Notes: a model not told the origin generated them from the letters alone. 64,000 bases of DNA from Bog-473 sp963719485 (GCA_963719485.1 OY970387.1:2294001-2358000), one strand, 5' to 3'. Counted from the first letter of the stretch, positions 53,684 through 62,688 are shown. Translations and numbers: made by a program.

Positions 53684-55044
53684 GCGACGAGCTCCTCGAC
53701 CTGGCGCAGTCAGTCGTCGCCCGGGCGCTGCCCGGCGAGGGCATGGAGGTCTACGTGACCCGGGGCACCGACACCGAGGTGCGGGCCTACGAGGGTGAGG
53801 TGGAGTCGCTGACCTCGGCCGACTCCTCCGGCGTGGGCATCCGCCTCCTGGTCGACGGGCCCGACGGCGCGGGCAGCCAGGTGGGCTTCGCCTGGGCCGG
53901 CTCGCTCGAACCGGACGTCATCGCCGCCACCCTGGCCGACGCCCGCGACAACGCGCGCTTCGCCACACCCGACCCCGACGTCGTCCTGGCGGCGCCCGAC
54001 GGCGTCGAGGCCGTGGAGCTCGACCTGTGGGACGACGGCGTGGCTTCGACGCCGATGGAAAAGAAGGTCGCCCTGGCGATCGAGCTGGAGCGGGCGACCC
54101 GCGCGGCGGACCCGAAGATCCGCCAGGTCTCCTCGGCCGACTACTCGGACAGCCGAGTGGAGGTGGCGCTCGCCTCGACCACCGGCATCTCGTCGTTCCG
54201 GAGGCGCACGAACGCCTTCCTGTCGGTCGATGCCATCGCCGGCGAGGGCGGCGACACGCAGACCGGCACCGGGTTCAGCATCGGCCGCGGGCCCGGCGAG
54301 CTGGTGCCGGACGATGCGATGGACGACGCCGTGCTGCGGGCGATCCGGATGCTCGGGGCGCAGAAGGTGCGCTCGGCGCACTGCACCGTGGTCTTCGATC
54401 CGCGCGTCGTCTCGACCCTGCTGGCGGTGATGGCTTCCGCGCTCTCCGGCGAAGCCGTCGTCAAGGGTCGCTCCTTCTTCGCCGGGCGCATCGGCGAGAC
54501 GATTGCGACGGGCGGGGTCACTCTGGTGGACGACCCCACGGACGCGCGGGCGTACGGTGCCGCGTCGCACGACGGCGAGGGGCTGGCTTGCCGGCGCAAC
54601 GTGCTCATCGCCGAGGGAGTGCTGCGCATGTTCGTGTTCGACACGGTCTCGGCCCGGCGGGCGGGGACGGTGTCGACGGGCTCAGCGGTGCGGGGCGGTT
54701 TCGCCGGCACGCCCGGTGCGGGGTGCCGCGCCTTGGTGCTCTCCCCCGGGACCAAGGGTCACGACGAGATCCTGGCCACCGTCGGCGACGGCCTCTACGT
54801 GCAGTCGGTCAGCGGGATCCACTCGGGGGTCAACACCGTCAGCGGCGACTTCTCGGTCGGGGCAGAAGGGCTGATGATCGAGGGTGGCGCGCTGGCCCGG
54901 CCTGTGCGCGAGGTGACCGTCGCCTCCACGCTCCAGCGCATGCTGCAATCGGTGGTCGAGATCGGCGGTGACCTGCGCTGGCTCCCCGGCGTGGCCGCGG
55001 GTCAGACCCTGGCGATCGCCGACATGGCCCTCAGCGGCGACTGA
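53680..55044 (+). CDS. tldE: TldE/PmbA metalloprotease partner
   Basis: 454 residues, the partner of TldD without the HExxxH motif, as expected for TldE. It shows the paired-domain sequence FSIGRGPGELVPDDAMDDAV, VVFDPRVVSTLLAVMASALSG and SGVNTVSGDFSVGAEGLMIE. Coupled to tldD by a four-base overlap; the stop is three bases from the convergent FmdB gene. Confidence 0.93.
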   Translation: MSDELLDLAQSVVARALPGEGMEVYVTRGTDTEVRAYEGEVESLTSADSSGVGIRLLVDGPDGAGSQVGFAWAGSLEPDVIAATLADARDNARFATPDPDVVLAAPDGVEAVELDLWDDGVASTPMEKKVALAIELERATRAADPKIRQVSSADYSDSRVEVALASTTGISSFRRRTNAFLSVDAIAGEGGDTQTGTGFSIGRGPGELVPDDAMDDAVLRAIRMLGAQKVRSAHCTVVFDPRVVSTLLAVMASALSGEAVVKGRSFFAGRIGETIATGGVTLVDDPTDARAYGAASHDGEGLACRRNVLIAEGVLRMFVFDTVSARRAGTVSTGSAVRGGFAGTPGAGCRALVLSPGTKGHDEILATVGDGLYVQSVSGIHSGVNTVSGDFSVGAEGLMIEGGALARPVREVTVASTLQRMLQSVVEIGGDLRWLPGVAAGQTLAIADMALSGD

Positions 55045-55047
55045 TCC

Positions 55048-55458
55048 TCAGCGGGAGCTGGTGGACGCCGGCGTCGAGTCCTTGCCCGAACTCGCCTTCT
55101 TGTCCGAGCCGCCCTTCTCCGAGCCGCCCTTCTCCGAGCCGCCCTTCTCCGAAGTGCCCTTGTCGGAGCTGCCCTTGTCGGACGACGACTCCTTCTGGGG
55201 CGACGAGTCGGCGGCCGCGCGGTCGCCGTTCGAGGCGTCGGCGCCCTTCTTGGAGGAGCCGTTGCCGTTGCTGCCGGCGGCTGCCCTCGAGTCGGTCTTG
55301 TAGAAACCGCTGCCCTTGAGCACGATGCCCACGGCGCCGTAGACCTTCCGCAGGTCACCGCCGCACTCGGGGCACTCGGTCAGGGGGTCGTCCGTGAAGC
55401 GCTGGACCGCATCGAGGCGGTGGCCGCAAGCCGTGCACGCGTATTCATAGGTCGGCAA
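55048..55458 (-). CDS. FmdB-family zinc-ribbon protein with Ser/Lys/Gly tail
   Basis: About 136 residues. MPTYEYACTACGHRLDAVQ with a second pair CPECGG forms a CxxC...CxxC zinc ribbon of the FmdB type (about residues 1-55). The rest is a low-complexity tail with tandem SEKGG units coded by 15-base repeats. TTG 55458 has GGAGGAG four bases upstream and gives the family's standard N-terminus; the upstream start at 55488 does not. Confidence 0.85.
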   Translation of the reverse strand: MPTYEYACTACGHRLDAVQRFTDDPLTECPECGGDLRKVYGAVGIVLKGSGFYKTDSRAAAGSNGNGSSKKGADASNGDRAAADSSPQKESSSDKGSSDKGTSEKGGSEKGGSEKGGSDKKASSGKDSTPASTSSR

Positions 55459-55574
55459 TGGACTCCTCCGGGGGCCGCTGGTTGGCACTCACTGCCTGAG
55501 ACTGCCAAGTCTACCCGCCGGAACGGGCGGGCAGCGTCGGACCGCGGCCATCCCACGTCGTAGACTGCAGCCTC

Positions 55575-56066
55575 GTGTCCGACCGCATGCTGGCCAATCT
55601 CGACCCGCTGGGCGGAGCCCGCATGGTCGACGTCACGCCCCGCGAGCCCACGCATCGACGGGCCCTGGCCCGCTGCCTGGTCTCGATGTTGCCCGAGACG
55701 ACGACGAAGGTGGCCAACAACGCCATCACCAAGGGCGATGTGCTCGCGGCGGCCCGGATCGCCGGGATCCAGGCCGCGAAGCGCACGGCCGAGCTGATCC
55801 CCATGTGCCACCCCGTCCTGGTGGGCTCCATCGGCGTCAATTTCTCCATCGGGGACGACTACGTCGAGGTGGAGGCCCAGGTCGAGACGGTCGACCGCAC
55901 CGGGGTCGAGATGGAGGCGATGACCGCCTGCGCCGTCGCCGCACTCACGGTCTACGACATGTGCAAGTCGTCGGACCGCACCATGACGGTGGAGCACCTG
56001 GCGCTGTGGGAGAAGTCCGGCGGCCGCTCCGGGCCCTGGCGCCGGTCCGCGGTCAACCACAGCTAA
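55575..56066 (+). CDS. moaC: Cyclic pyranopterin monophosphate synthase MoaC
   Basis: 163 residues. Molybdenum-cofactor biosynthesis, acting after MoaA. Present are ARMVDVTPREPTHRRALAR, the KxxxxxxARIAGIQAAKRT segment, LIPMCHPV and GVEMEAMTACAVAALTVYDM with KSSDRTM, the conserved catalytic core. TAGACT (55561-55566) ends eight bases before the GTG, pointing to leaderless transcription. Confidence 0.94.
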   Translation: MSDRMLANLDPLGGARMVDVTPREPTHRRALARCLVSMLPETTTKVANNAITKGDVLAAARIAGIQAAKRTAELIPMCHPVLVGSIGVNFSIGDDYVEVEAQVETVDRTGVEMEAMTACAVAALTVYDMCKSSDRTMTVEHLALWEKSGGRSGPWRRSAVNHS

Positions 56067-56169
56067 GCAGTCCCCGCCCCATTCGCCCGGTCCGCTCCAC
56101 CACCTCCTTCTCGTCGCGCGCCGGCCTCGCCGATGGGCCGGGCCGCACCCTGGTCTACATTCGGTCGCG

Positions 56170-57516
56170 GTGACCCACGTGGAGGAGGCGCCCGACGTCG
56201 GCAAGGGCATCGTCGGCGCCGTCACGTCGCAGGTCGGGCGGATCGGCGGCCGCAATGCGGTGATCGCGCGCTCCCTCGGGACCATGCGCCGTGGTGCCAT
56301 CACCCATGCGGACGGCGTGCGCCTGGGTGAGGCGGCCGACCAGGCCCGTGATCTCGGGATCCCCCTCGTCTTCTTCGTGGCCTCGAGCGGCGCCGACGTC
56401 CTCGACGGTGTGGCCGCTCTGCACGGGTGGGGACGGGCCGCCGCCGCCATCGCGCGCTGCAGCGGACGGGTGCCGGTGATCACCGCGGCGACGGGTCCCG
56501 TGGTCTCCGGGCCCGCGCTGCTGCTCGGCCTCTCCGACCTGGTCGTCATGAGCTCCGAGGCGGTGGCCTTCGTCTCGGGCCCGCAGATGGTGGCGGAGTT
56601 CACCGGAATCGAGGTGGGGATCAACCAGCTGGGTGGCGCAGCGGTCCACGCCACCTCGAGCGGGCTGTGCGCGGTGCAGTCCGAGGACGTGGACGGCGCC
56701 GTGGCCGAGCTTCTCGAGTACCTGCCGTCCAACACCGACGAGGTCCCTCCGCTGGCGCCCGTCAGCGATTCGGTGCTGCGACCCACACCCGAGCTGCGCA
56801 CGGTGATCCCCGATCGCAAGGCGGCCACCTACGACGCACGGGACGTGGTCCGCACGCTGTGCGACGACGGCGAGTTCCGGGAGCTGTGGCCGCGCTGGGC
56901 GGGGCAGCTGGTCACCGCCTTCGCCCGGTTGGGCGGGATGCCGGTCGGGTTCGTGGCCAACCAGCCCCGCATTCTGGCCGGCACCCTCGACATCGCGGCC
57001 TCGCAGAAGGGCGCCCGCTTCGTCCGGCTCTGCGACGCCTTCAACCTCCCCATCGTGAGCCTCGTCGATACGCCCGGTTTCTTGCCCGGGAAGGACCTCG
57101 AATGGCGCGGCATGATCCGACACGGGGCCGAACTGGCCTTCGCGTACGCGCAGGCGACGGTGCCGCGCCTGTGCCTCATCCTGCGCAAGGCCTTCGGCGG
57201 CGCCTACATCGTCATGGACTCGCGGGGCATCGGCAACGACGTCTGCCTGGCCTGGCCGGGGGCCGAGGTGGCCGTGATGGGGGCCTCCGGCGCGGCGCAG
57301 ATCCTCCACCGGGGCCTCGAACCCAGCGAGCGGGAGGCCCGGGAGCAGGCCTACGAGGCGACCTATCTCAACCCCTGGCCAGCTGCAGAGCGGGGACTGA
57401 TCGACCAGGTCATCGATCCCGCGGACAGCCGGATCGCGCTGTGCGGAATCCTGCGCCAACTGTGCACGAAACGGGAGCTGATCGTGGGCCGCAAGCATGA
57501 TGCCGGCCCCCAATAG
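56170..57516 (+). CDS. Acyl-CoA carboxylase carboxyltransferase-like protein
   Basis: 448 residues, shorter than the usual 510-540 of propionyl/acetyl-CoA carboxylase beta chains; the N-terminal 60-80 residues of the family seem to be missing. Both crotonase-like halves are present: PLVFFVASSGADVLDG and GPVVSGPALLLGLSDLVVM in the first, NQPRILAGTLDIAASQKGAR, LVDTPGFLPG and RKAFGGAYIVMDSRG in the second. It would transfer carboxyl from biotin to an acyl-CoA; no biotin carboxylase lies nearby. TACATT (56156-56161) ends eight bases before the GTG, so it may be leaderless. Confidence 0.85.
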   Translation: MTHVEEAPDVGKGIVGAVTSQVGRIGGRNAVIARSLGTMRRGAITHADGVRLGEAADQARDLGIPLVFFVASSGADVLDGVAALHGWGRAAAAIARCSGRVPVITAATGPVVSGPALLLGLSDLVVMSSEAVAFVSGPQMVAEFTGIEVGINQLGGAAVHATSSGLCAVQSEDVDGAVAELLEYLPSNTDEVPPLAPVSDSVLRPTPELRTVIPDRKAATYDARDVVRTLCDDGEFRELWPRWAGQLVTAFARLGGMPVGFVANQPRILAGTLDIAASQKGARFVRLCDAFNLPIVSLVDTPGFLPGKDLEWRGMIRHGAELAFAYAQATVPRLCLILRKAFGGAYIVMDSRGIGNDVCLAWPGAEVAVMGASGAAQILHRGLEPSEREAREQAYEATYLNPWPAAERGLIDQVIDPADSRIALCGILRQLCTKRELIVGRKHDAGPQ

Positions 57517-57549
57517 GGGTTGAACTGGGAAAACGTCAATTGTCATCAT

Positions 57550-57560
57550 TTCGTAACGAA
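57550..57560. promoter_or_regulatory. Short palindrome upstream of the 108-residue hypothetical
   Basis: TTCGT, A, ACGAA, in an AT-richer stretch 41 bases before the ATG and just after TTGTCA (57539-57544). Possible operator or promoter element. Confidence 0.35.
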
Positions 57561-57601
57561 GCTGAGGTGGATTCGACGCCGAACGCGGGAAAAGATCGGG
57601 C

Positions 57602-57928
57602 ATGATCACCGATGTGGTCCCCCCCACAGGCGACGCCTTGTTCGTCCTTGAGTCCTGCCACAGCACCTGGATCTTCGACACTGACCGGATGCGCTTCCGG
57701 CGCGTCCTGAAGGGCCTCGCGCTCGACACGCACGCCGCAACCACCGCATGGAGGGCCTACTACGGCCTGGAGATCGATCCGATCTCGGAGTCCTTCGTGG
57801 TACTGCTCAATCCGGAGGGCACGCGCCTCCTCCGGTCGTGGCGCCACGTCGAGCACTGTCCGCAGTGCGGAGGGAACCAGACCGCCGAGCTCTCGCTCGA
57901 CGAGTTGCGGAGCGCGTCACTGGCCTGA
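57602..57928 (+). CDS. Hypothetical protein with CxxC motif
   Basis: 108 residues, not recognised. The sequence contains VLESCHSTWIFDTDRMRFRR and, near the C-terminus, HVEHCPQCGGNQTAE with a CxxC pair that could bind metal together with neighbouring His residues. No membrane helix. Codon use fits the surroundings. It faces the tail-anchored protein with only 13 bases between stops. Confidence 0.65.
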   Translation: MITDVVPPTGDALFVLESCHSTWIFDTDRMRFRRVLKGLALDTHAATTAWRAYYGLEIDPISESFVVLLNPEGTRLLRSWRHVEHCPQCGGNQTAELSLDELRSASLA

Positions 57929-57941
57929 GCGCGCGTGCGCT

Positions 57942-58367
57942 CTAGAAGTGGAAGACGTGCGCGGCGGAGAGCAAGAGAACGGTCAGCGTCGCCAGCACGG
58001 CCACCACGACGGCAACGGTCAGCGCGCGTGAGACCGGCGGACGGGCCGAACACGTGCGGAGGCCGTGGGCGGCGGCGCGACCCCTGATGGCATCCTCGGT
58101 CGAGGGCGCGTCGTCGGTGGCCAGCACGAAGCGGTGCCGGTGCCGGCCGCCACGCTCGACGACGACCATGACCACGCCGTCGCTCCCGTCGGGCAGGACG
58201 GAACGCTCGACAGGTGACATCTCCTCCAGCTGGCTCCAGGGGCTGTCCCAGACGGGCTCGCCGTCGGCCTTGGCAAGGGTGAGGCCCGAGTCGAGGAAGG
58301 TGAGAGCCAGATGGGGCACGGCGACGTCGCCCCCGGCTCCCTCGGTCAAGAGGTAGACGTCGGGCAC
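57942..58367 (-). CDS. Hypothetical tail-anchored membrane protein
   Basis: About 141 residues, not recognised. A soluble region (VPDVYLLTEGAGGDVAVPHL, then WDSPWSQLEEMSPVERS, suggesting a PH-like small beta domain) is followed by a single C-terminal helix (ALTVAVVVAVLATLTVLLLS). GTG 58367 is preceded by GGAGGAGG; ATG 58385 is a possible alternative. The upstream end adjoins the Erm-like gene on the same strand. Confidence 0.6.
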   Translation of the reverse strand: MPDVYLLTEGAGGDVAVPHLALTFLDSGLTLAKADGEPVWDSPWSQLEEMSPVERSVLPDGSDGVVMVVVERGGRHRHRFVLATDDAPSTEDAIRGRAAAHGLRTCSARPPVSRALTVAVVVAVLATLTVLLLSAAHVFHF

Positions 58368-58399
58368 GGACCACGCCTCCTCCATACGACCAGGAGACG

Positions 58400-59041
58400 C
58401 TACTTCCATTGGCGGCGCACGAAGGCTGCATAGGCGTCGGCCATGTGATCCGGCAGGAGCGGAGGTACCCGTCGGCTCACGCGGAGCACCGCAGCGTCGA
58501 CGGACGGCACGGGCCGGAAGGAGTCGGCCGGGAGCCGCCGGCCCATGGCGAAGCACCACCAGGGCGCCCACGCCGTCGAGAGCATGGTCGTGGGGGGCAC
58601 GGCGGCCCGCTTGCGCGCCACCTCCCACTGGACGACCAGATCGGCGCGCCGCAGCCCGCTGCCCCGGTCGTCGAGCAGGTGGCGCAGCAGGTCTGTCGTG
58701 GCGCCGAAGGGAAGTGAGCCCATCGCCCGGAAGGGGCGGCGCGGCATGGTGTATCGGAGCGCGTCACAGCACACGACCGTGACGTGGGCCATGCTCCGTC
58801 GGCGCACGGCGCGGCGCAACTGGTCCGCCCAGAGCGGGTCCCGTTCCAGCGCGATGACGTGGACGCCGCGCCGGGCGAGCGCGAGGGTGCAGGCGCCGCG
58901 GCCGGCACCGATCTCGACGACGAGGTCGCCGGCCTCGAAGGCCGCCTCGGCGACGAGGACGTCAGCGAGGTCTGGCCGGAGGAAGTTCTGACCGAGACGG
59001 CGCCGTCGCTCGTCCCGCGGTGTCCGCTTGCCCGCGGACAC
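58400..59041 (-). CDS. Erm-type 23S rRNA adenine-N6 methyltransferase
   Basis: 213 residues. RRRLGQNFLRPDLADVL opens the protein as in Erm/KsgA enzymes; motif I is EIGAGRGACTLAL (43-55), motif IV SLPFG (109-113), and the region LLDDRGSGLRRADLVVQWEV with PWWCFAMGRRLPADSFRPVP is the actinobacterial Erm pattern. Methylation of A2058 in 23S rRNA would give macrolide-lincosamide-streptogramin resistance; KsgA-type function on 16S rRNA is less likely, since NLPY is replaced by SLPF and the C-terminal domain is very short. Likely an intrinsic chromosomal gene; no mobile element is nearby. Confidence 0.82.
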   Translation of the reverse strand: MSAGKRTPRDERRRRLGQNFLRPDLADVLVAEAAFEAGDLVVEIGAGRGACTLALARRGVHVIALERDPLWADQLRRAVRRRSMAHVTVVCCDALRYTMPRRPFRAMGSLPFGATTDLLRHLLDDRGSGLRRADLVVQWEVARKRAAVPPTTMLSTAWAPWWCFAMGRRLPADSFRPVPSVDAAVLRVSRRVPPLLPDHMADAYAAFVRRQWK

Positions 59042-59103
59042 GGAAGACCGTGGTGGGTGTCATGGAGAACATTCTGCACCGCGCGCCGCCACCGGTGCCA
59101 CGG

Positions 59104-59982
59104 TCACCGGGGCCCCGGCGCCGGAGGACCGGACGACCCTTGTCGCCGCTCGCGGCGGTCCGCGCGCTCGATCTCGCGCTCGACGTCGGACCACACCAGC
59201 GGATCGGCGTCCTGGCCGGCGGTCTCAGCCGCCTGCGCCCGCGTCATGATCACGAACGCCACGGTCCAGAGAACGGCGATCGTGCTCAGCTTGGCCAGGA
59301 AGCCGGCCAGCTCCTGGTCGAGGAGGGGTGACAGCCTTGCCACCGTGCCGTGGTGCGTGAACGTGGGGTACAGCGGATGCCGGGCGAAGATCCAGACGAT
59401 GGAGAGGAAGCTGGGCACGATCGACTGCACGATGAGATAGCCCCCTCGCCCCAGCGGCGAGAGGCGCTGCATTCCCGGGAGTTCGGTCAGGACGGGCGCC
59501 CACAGCACGAACCCCGAGGCGAGCACGACGAGCTGGAGCGCGACCCGCGCCGCATCCGACTGGGCGGCGAGGCTCACGGCGCCCGTCGTCAACGTGCTCA
59601 CGGCCACCACGGTCACGATGGCGACGGCCGGTAGCGGCCGGACGACGACCCGCAGCACGGCGTCGACCGCCGGCGGGCGGGTCAGGCGGGCGATGATCTG
59701 GCGGGGCGTCCCCAGGACCAGGAGGGGCGGCACGGCGAGCGTGAGCAACAGCCGCTGAAGCACGAGGGCGAGGAGCAGCCAATGGCTGGCCAGGTCGCCG
59801 AGCGGCCAGGTCACGGCGGCGAGGAGGAGGACAGCGCCGCCGAGGAAGAGGAGCCGCTGGCGTGTCGTCGCGCCGCACCCCTCCCGTCGGGTCGCCCTCA
59901 GGTAGACCGCCACGAGAGCCGGCACCGCGAGCAGCCAGAACAGATGGAGATGCCAGTCGAAGGGGTGGCCGGCGGCCGTCAC
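59104..59982 (-). CDS. ctaG: Cytochrome c oxidase assembly protein, CtaG family
   Basis: 292 residues with about seven hydrophobic helices. The pattern HPFDWHLHLFWLLAVPAL, ASHWLLLALVLQRLLLTLAVPPLL and FARHPLYPTFTHHG, with conserved histidines, is that of the caa3-type CtaG family involved in copper delivery to oxidase. The C-terminal 45 residues are soluble and charged. The GTG start is 29 bases from the divergent pafBC ATG. Confidence 0.85.
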   Translation of the reverse strand: MTAAGHPFDWHLHLFWLLAVPALVAVYLRATRREGCGATTRQRLLFLGGAVLLLAAVTWPLGDLASHWLLLALVLQRLLLTLAVPPLLVLGTPRQIIARLTRPPAVDAVLRVVVRPLPAVAIVTVVAVSTLTTGAVSLAAQSDAARVALQLVVLASGFVLWAPVLTELPGMQRLSPLGRGGYLIVQSIVPSFLSIVWIFARHPLYPTFTHHGTVARLSPLLDQELAGFLAKLSTIAVLWTVAFVIMTRAQAAETAGQDADPLVWSDVEREIERADRRERRQGSSGPPAPGPR

Positions 59983-59998
59983 GTGGTGGCGCCCGCCG

Positions 59999-60004
59999 TA
60001 GGCT
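59999..60004 (+). promoter_or_regulatory. -10 hexamer TAGGCT of pafBC
   Basis: Ends seven bases before the pafBC ATG, so transcription should begin at or next to the start codon. It lies in the 29-base gap shared with ctaG. Confidence 0.5.
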
Positions 60005-60011
60005 CTGGGCG

Positions 60012-61973
60012 ATGGAGGCCCCCGCGAAGCTCGATCGGCTGGAGCGCGTCACCGATCTGGTGCTCGTGCTGCTCGACACCCACCAGCCCCTGACGCTCGA
60101 CGCCATCGCGCACCAGGTGCCCGGCTATCCGGTCGAGCACGCGGCGCGCCGGCAGGCCTTCGAGCGGGACAAGCGGCTGTTGCGCGACGAGGGCATCCCC
60201 GTCCTGACGGAGAGGCTGCCCGGTCACGAGCAGTACGGCTACCGCATCGACCGCGAGTCCTTCTACCTGCCGGATCTTGACCTCGAACCGGACGAGCAGG
60301 TCGCGCTCCACCTCGCCGTCGCCGGCGTCCACCTCGGCGATCCTAGTGGTCGTGATGCGCTGCTCAAGCTGGGAGCGGCAGGGCTGGGGGACGTCCGTCC
60401 CATTGCCTCCCTGGTGCCGCCGGCGGCGCTCATCGAGTTGTTCGAGGCGGTGCGCACGCACGCCACCGCGGCGTTCGCCTATCGGTTGGAGGAACGGCGT
60501 GTCGCCCCGGTCGGCCTGTGGTTCCGCTTCGGACACTGGTATCTGGTGGCCTGGGACCTCGACCGCACGGCCGTGCGCACCTTCCGGGTGGACCGCATCG
60601 AGGGAGAGGTCTCCCGCGGCGAGGCTGGCGCCGCCGCGGTGCCCGAGGACGTCGAGGTGGACGTGAAGGCGGCGCTGCCCGACGAGCCCTGGGAGGTCGA
60701 GGGCGAGGACCGTGTCGAGATGCAGGTCCGGGTCGACGGTCTCGAAGCGCGCCGTGTCGTCGACGAGGTCGGAGCGGACAAGGTGGTGCGCCGCCTCGAC
60801 GACGGGGCCGTCGACCTGGTGTTGGGCGTGTCGTCCTTCGCATCCATCCGATCCTGGGTGCTCGGGCTCCTCGATCACGCCATGGTGACGGAACCCTCCG
60901 CCTTCCGGGATGAGCTGGTCGCCTGGCTGCGCGTTGTGATGACGCCCGCCCCGCCGGTGGCGGACATCCGCCTCCCGGAGACGGACGTGGGGCCGGACCA
61001 CGCGGAGCCGGCGGCGGCGCGCAGCACGCCGGGGCGCGAGACGAGCCGGCGCCTGCGACGACTCCTGGCGCTGGTCGGCTGGCTGGCGCAGGTCGGCGAG
61101 GCGCCCATCGCCGACGCCGCCCAACGGTTCGGCATGAGCGAGAAGGAGCTGGTGGCCGAGCTGGAGCTCGCGGCTTGTTGCGGCATCCCGCCGTATACCC
61201 CGGACACTCTGATGGAGATCGAGGTGTCCGAGCATTCCGTCCGGGCCTTCCTGCCGGCGGAGTACGCCCGGCCACGCCGTCTGACCCCGGCCGAGGGGTT
61301 TGCCGTCGCCGCATCGGCGCGCCTGCTCCTGGCCGTGCCGGGCTCGGAGGACGGCGCGCTGCGGCGCGCCCTCGCCAAGCTCGACGCCGCGCTCGGGTCC
61401 CGTGCGGTGGTCGGGCTCGACGTCGACGCACCGGAGCACCTCGCCGTGGTGCGGGAGGCGGCCGACAGCGGCCGGGCGATGGAGATCGACTATCTCTCCG
61501 GCTCGCGTGACGAGTTGACCACCCGCACGGTGGAGCCGGTCCAGGTCGCCACCATCGACGGCCATTGGTACCTCGATGCCTACTGCCACCGCGCCGGCGA
61601 CATGCGGCGCTTCCGGGTCGACCGGATCGGCGCCGCGCGCCTGCTGGAGCAGAGCGCCACGGTGGCGATGACGCAGTCCCGTCCGTTGGAGGAGATGTTC
61701 GTGCCGGGGCCCGGTGCGGTCGAGGTCCACCTGCAACTCGGGCCCGGGGCCCAATGGGTGCCCGAGTCCGTTCCGGTGCGCGCCGTCCGGCGGGACGCGG
61801 GGGGAAGCGTGACCGACGTCGTCCTCGACGTCTCGGGGATGGCCTGGTTCGAGCGGCTCCTGCTGCAGCTCGGCCCCGACGTCCGGGTCGTGAGCCCGCC
61901 CGAGCTGACCGGCCTGGCCGCGACGACGGCTCGCCGCGTGCTGGCGCGCTACGAATCTGCTCCCAGCGACTAG
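60012..61973 (+). CDS. pafBC: PafB-PafC fusion, WYL-domain DNA-damage regulator
   Basis: 653 residues built of two similar halves. The PafB half has an N-terminal HTH (about 8-60: TLDAIAHQVPGYPVEHAARR) and a WYL domain (about 165-215: GHWYLVAWDLDRTAVRTF). The PafC half has a second HTH (about 330-385: RRLRRLLALVGWLAQVGEAP, ELAACCGIPPYTPDTLMEIE) and a second WYL domain (about 480-540: GHWYLDAYCHRAGDMRRF). In most actinobacteria PafB and PafC are separate subunits of the LexA-independent DNA-damage activator; natural fusions are known. Pup-proteasome genes, frequent neighbours, are not in this window. Confidence 0.92.
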   Translation: MEAPAKLDRLERVTDLVLVLLDTHQPLTLDAIAHQVPGYPVEHAARRQAFERDKRLLRDEGIPVLTERLPGHEQYGYRIDRESFYLPDLDLEPDEQVALHLAVAGVHLGDPSGRDALLKLGAAGLGDVRPIASLVPPAALIELFEAVRTHATAAFAYRLEERRVAPVGLWFRFGHWYLVAWDLDRTAVRTFRVDRIEGEVSRGEAGAAAVPEDVEVDVKAALPDEPWEVEGEDRVEMQVRVDGLEARRVVDEVGADKVVRRLDDGAVDLVLGVSSFASIRSWVLGLLDHAMVTEPSAFRDELVAWLRVVMTPAPPVADIRLPETDVGPDHAEPAAARSTPGRETSRRLRRLLALVGWLAQVGEAPIADAAQRFGMSEKELVAELELAACCGIPPYTPDTLMEIEVSEHSVRAFLPAEYARPRRLTPAEGFAVAASARLLLAVPGSEDGALRRALAKLDAALGSRAVVGLDVDAPEHLAVVREAADSGRAMEIDYLSGSRDELTTRTVEPVQVATIDGHWYLDAYCHRAGDMRRFRVDRIGAARLLEQSATVAMTQSRPLEEMFVPGPGAVEVHLQLGPGAQWVPESVPVRAVRRDAGGSVTDVVLDVSGMAWFERLLLQLGPDVRVVSPPELTGLAATTARRVLARYESAPSD

Positions 61974-62686
61974 CTGGTGGGGCCGAAACGCTCGACCCGG
62001 ATCCCGTCCACGGGTTGACCGAGCTCCATCAGCAGCCCACTGGCGAAGTCGGCGAAGCCGGGCGAGCCGCACACGAAGGCGGTCGCGTGCGGCAGCAAGA
62101 GGGGGGCAAGATCGTCCGCGGAAAGCCGGTTGGCGGGCCGCGTGGAGGACGGCGGGACGGTGCGGGTGTAGGCAATCGTCGTCTCGGGTCCGGGAAGCTC
62201 GTGGGTGTAGTACAGGTCATCCGGCGTTCGCACGGAGACCGCCATCCGAACCAGGTCGGACTGCCTGGATTGACGGGCCAGTCGCAGCATGGCCATGAGG
62301 GGCACGATGCCAGATCCTCCGCCGACCAGGATGGCCGGAGTCTGGGCGGTCCAGACGAACCAAAGACCGATCGGTCCCCTCACCTCGAGCTCGTCACCGA
62401 CCATGACCTCGTCGTGCAGGAACTCAGAGACCTCCCCGCCTTCCAATCGCTCCACGGTGAGCTCGATGTCGCCAGAATCGCTGGGTGCCGAGGCCACCGA
62501 ATACGACCGCGAGGCCGTATACCCGTCGGGTGCGGTGAGCCGCACGATGTAGTACTGCCCGGCAAGCTGAGGGGTGGGCGACGTGAGGGCCAAGCGGAAC
62601 GTCTTGGCGGTCGGAGTCTCCGGACGGACGTCGGTGACCGTGGCCGCCTGCCAGGGACTGCCGGCCGGCTGATCAGTGGTCACCAT
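61970..62686 (-). CDS. FAD-binding oxidoreductase (ferredoxin-NADP reductase type)
   Basis: 238 residues. RSYSVASAPSD is the FAD-binding RxYS motif, VRGPIGLWF follows, GGGSGIVPLMAMLR is the NAD(P) motif and the C-terminal VCGSPGFADF the conserved Cys-Gly segment. No iron-sulfur domain. It probably passes electrons to the sulfite-oxidase-like protein encoded two bases upstream in the same operon. ATG 62686 was chosen on that spacing. Its stop codon overlaps the convergent pafBC stop in the tetranucleotide CTAG. Confidence 0.87.
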   Translation of the reverse strand: MVTTDQPAGSPWQAATVTDVRPETPTAKTFRLALTSPTPQLAGQYYIVRLTAPDGYTASRSYSVASAPSDSGDIELTVERLEGGEVSEFLHDEVMVGDELEVRGPIGLWFVWTAQTPAILVGGGSGIVPLMAMLRLARQSRQSDLVRMAVSVRTPDDLYYTHELPGPETTIAYTRTVPPSSTRPANRLSADDLAPLLLPHATAFVCGSPGFADFASGLLMELGQPVDGIRVERFGPTS

Positions 62687-62688
62687 TC

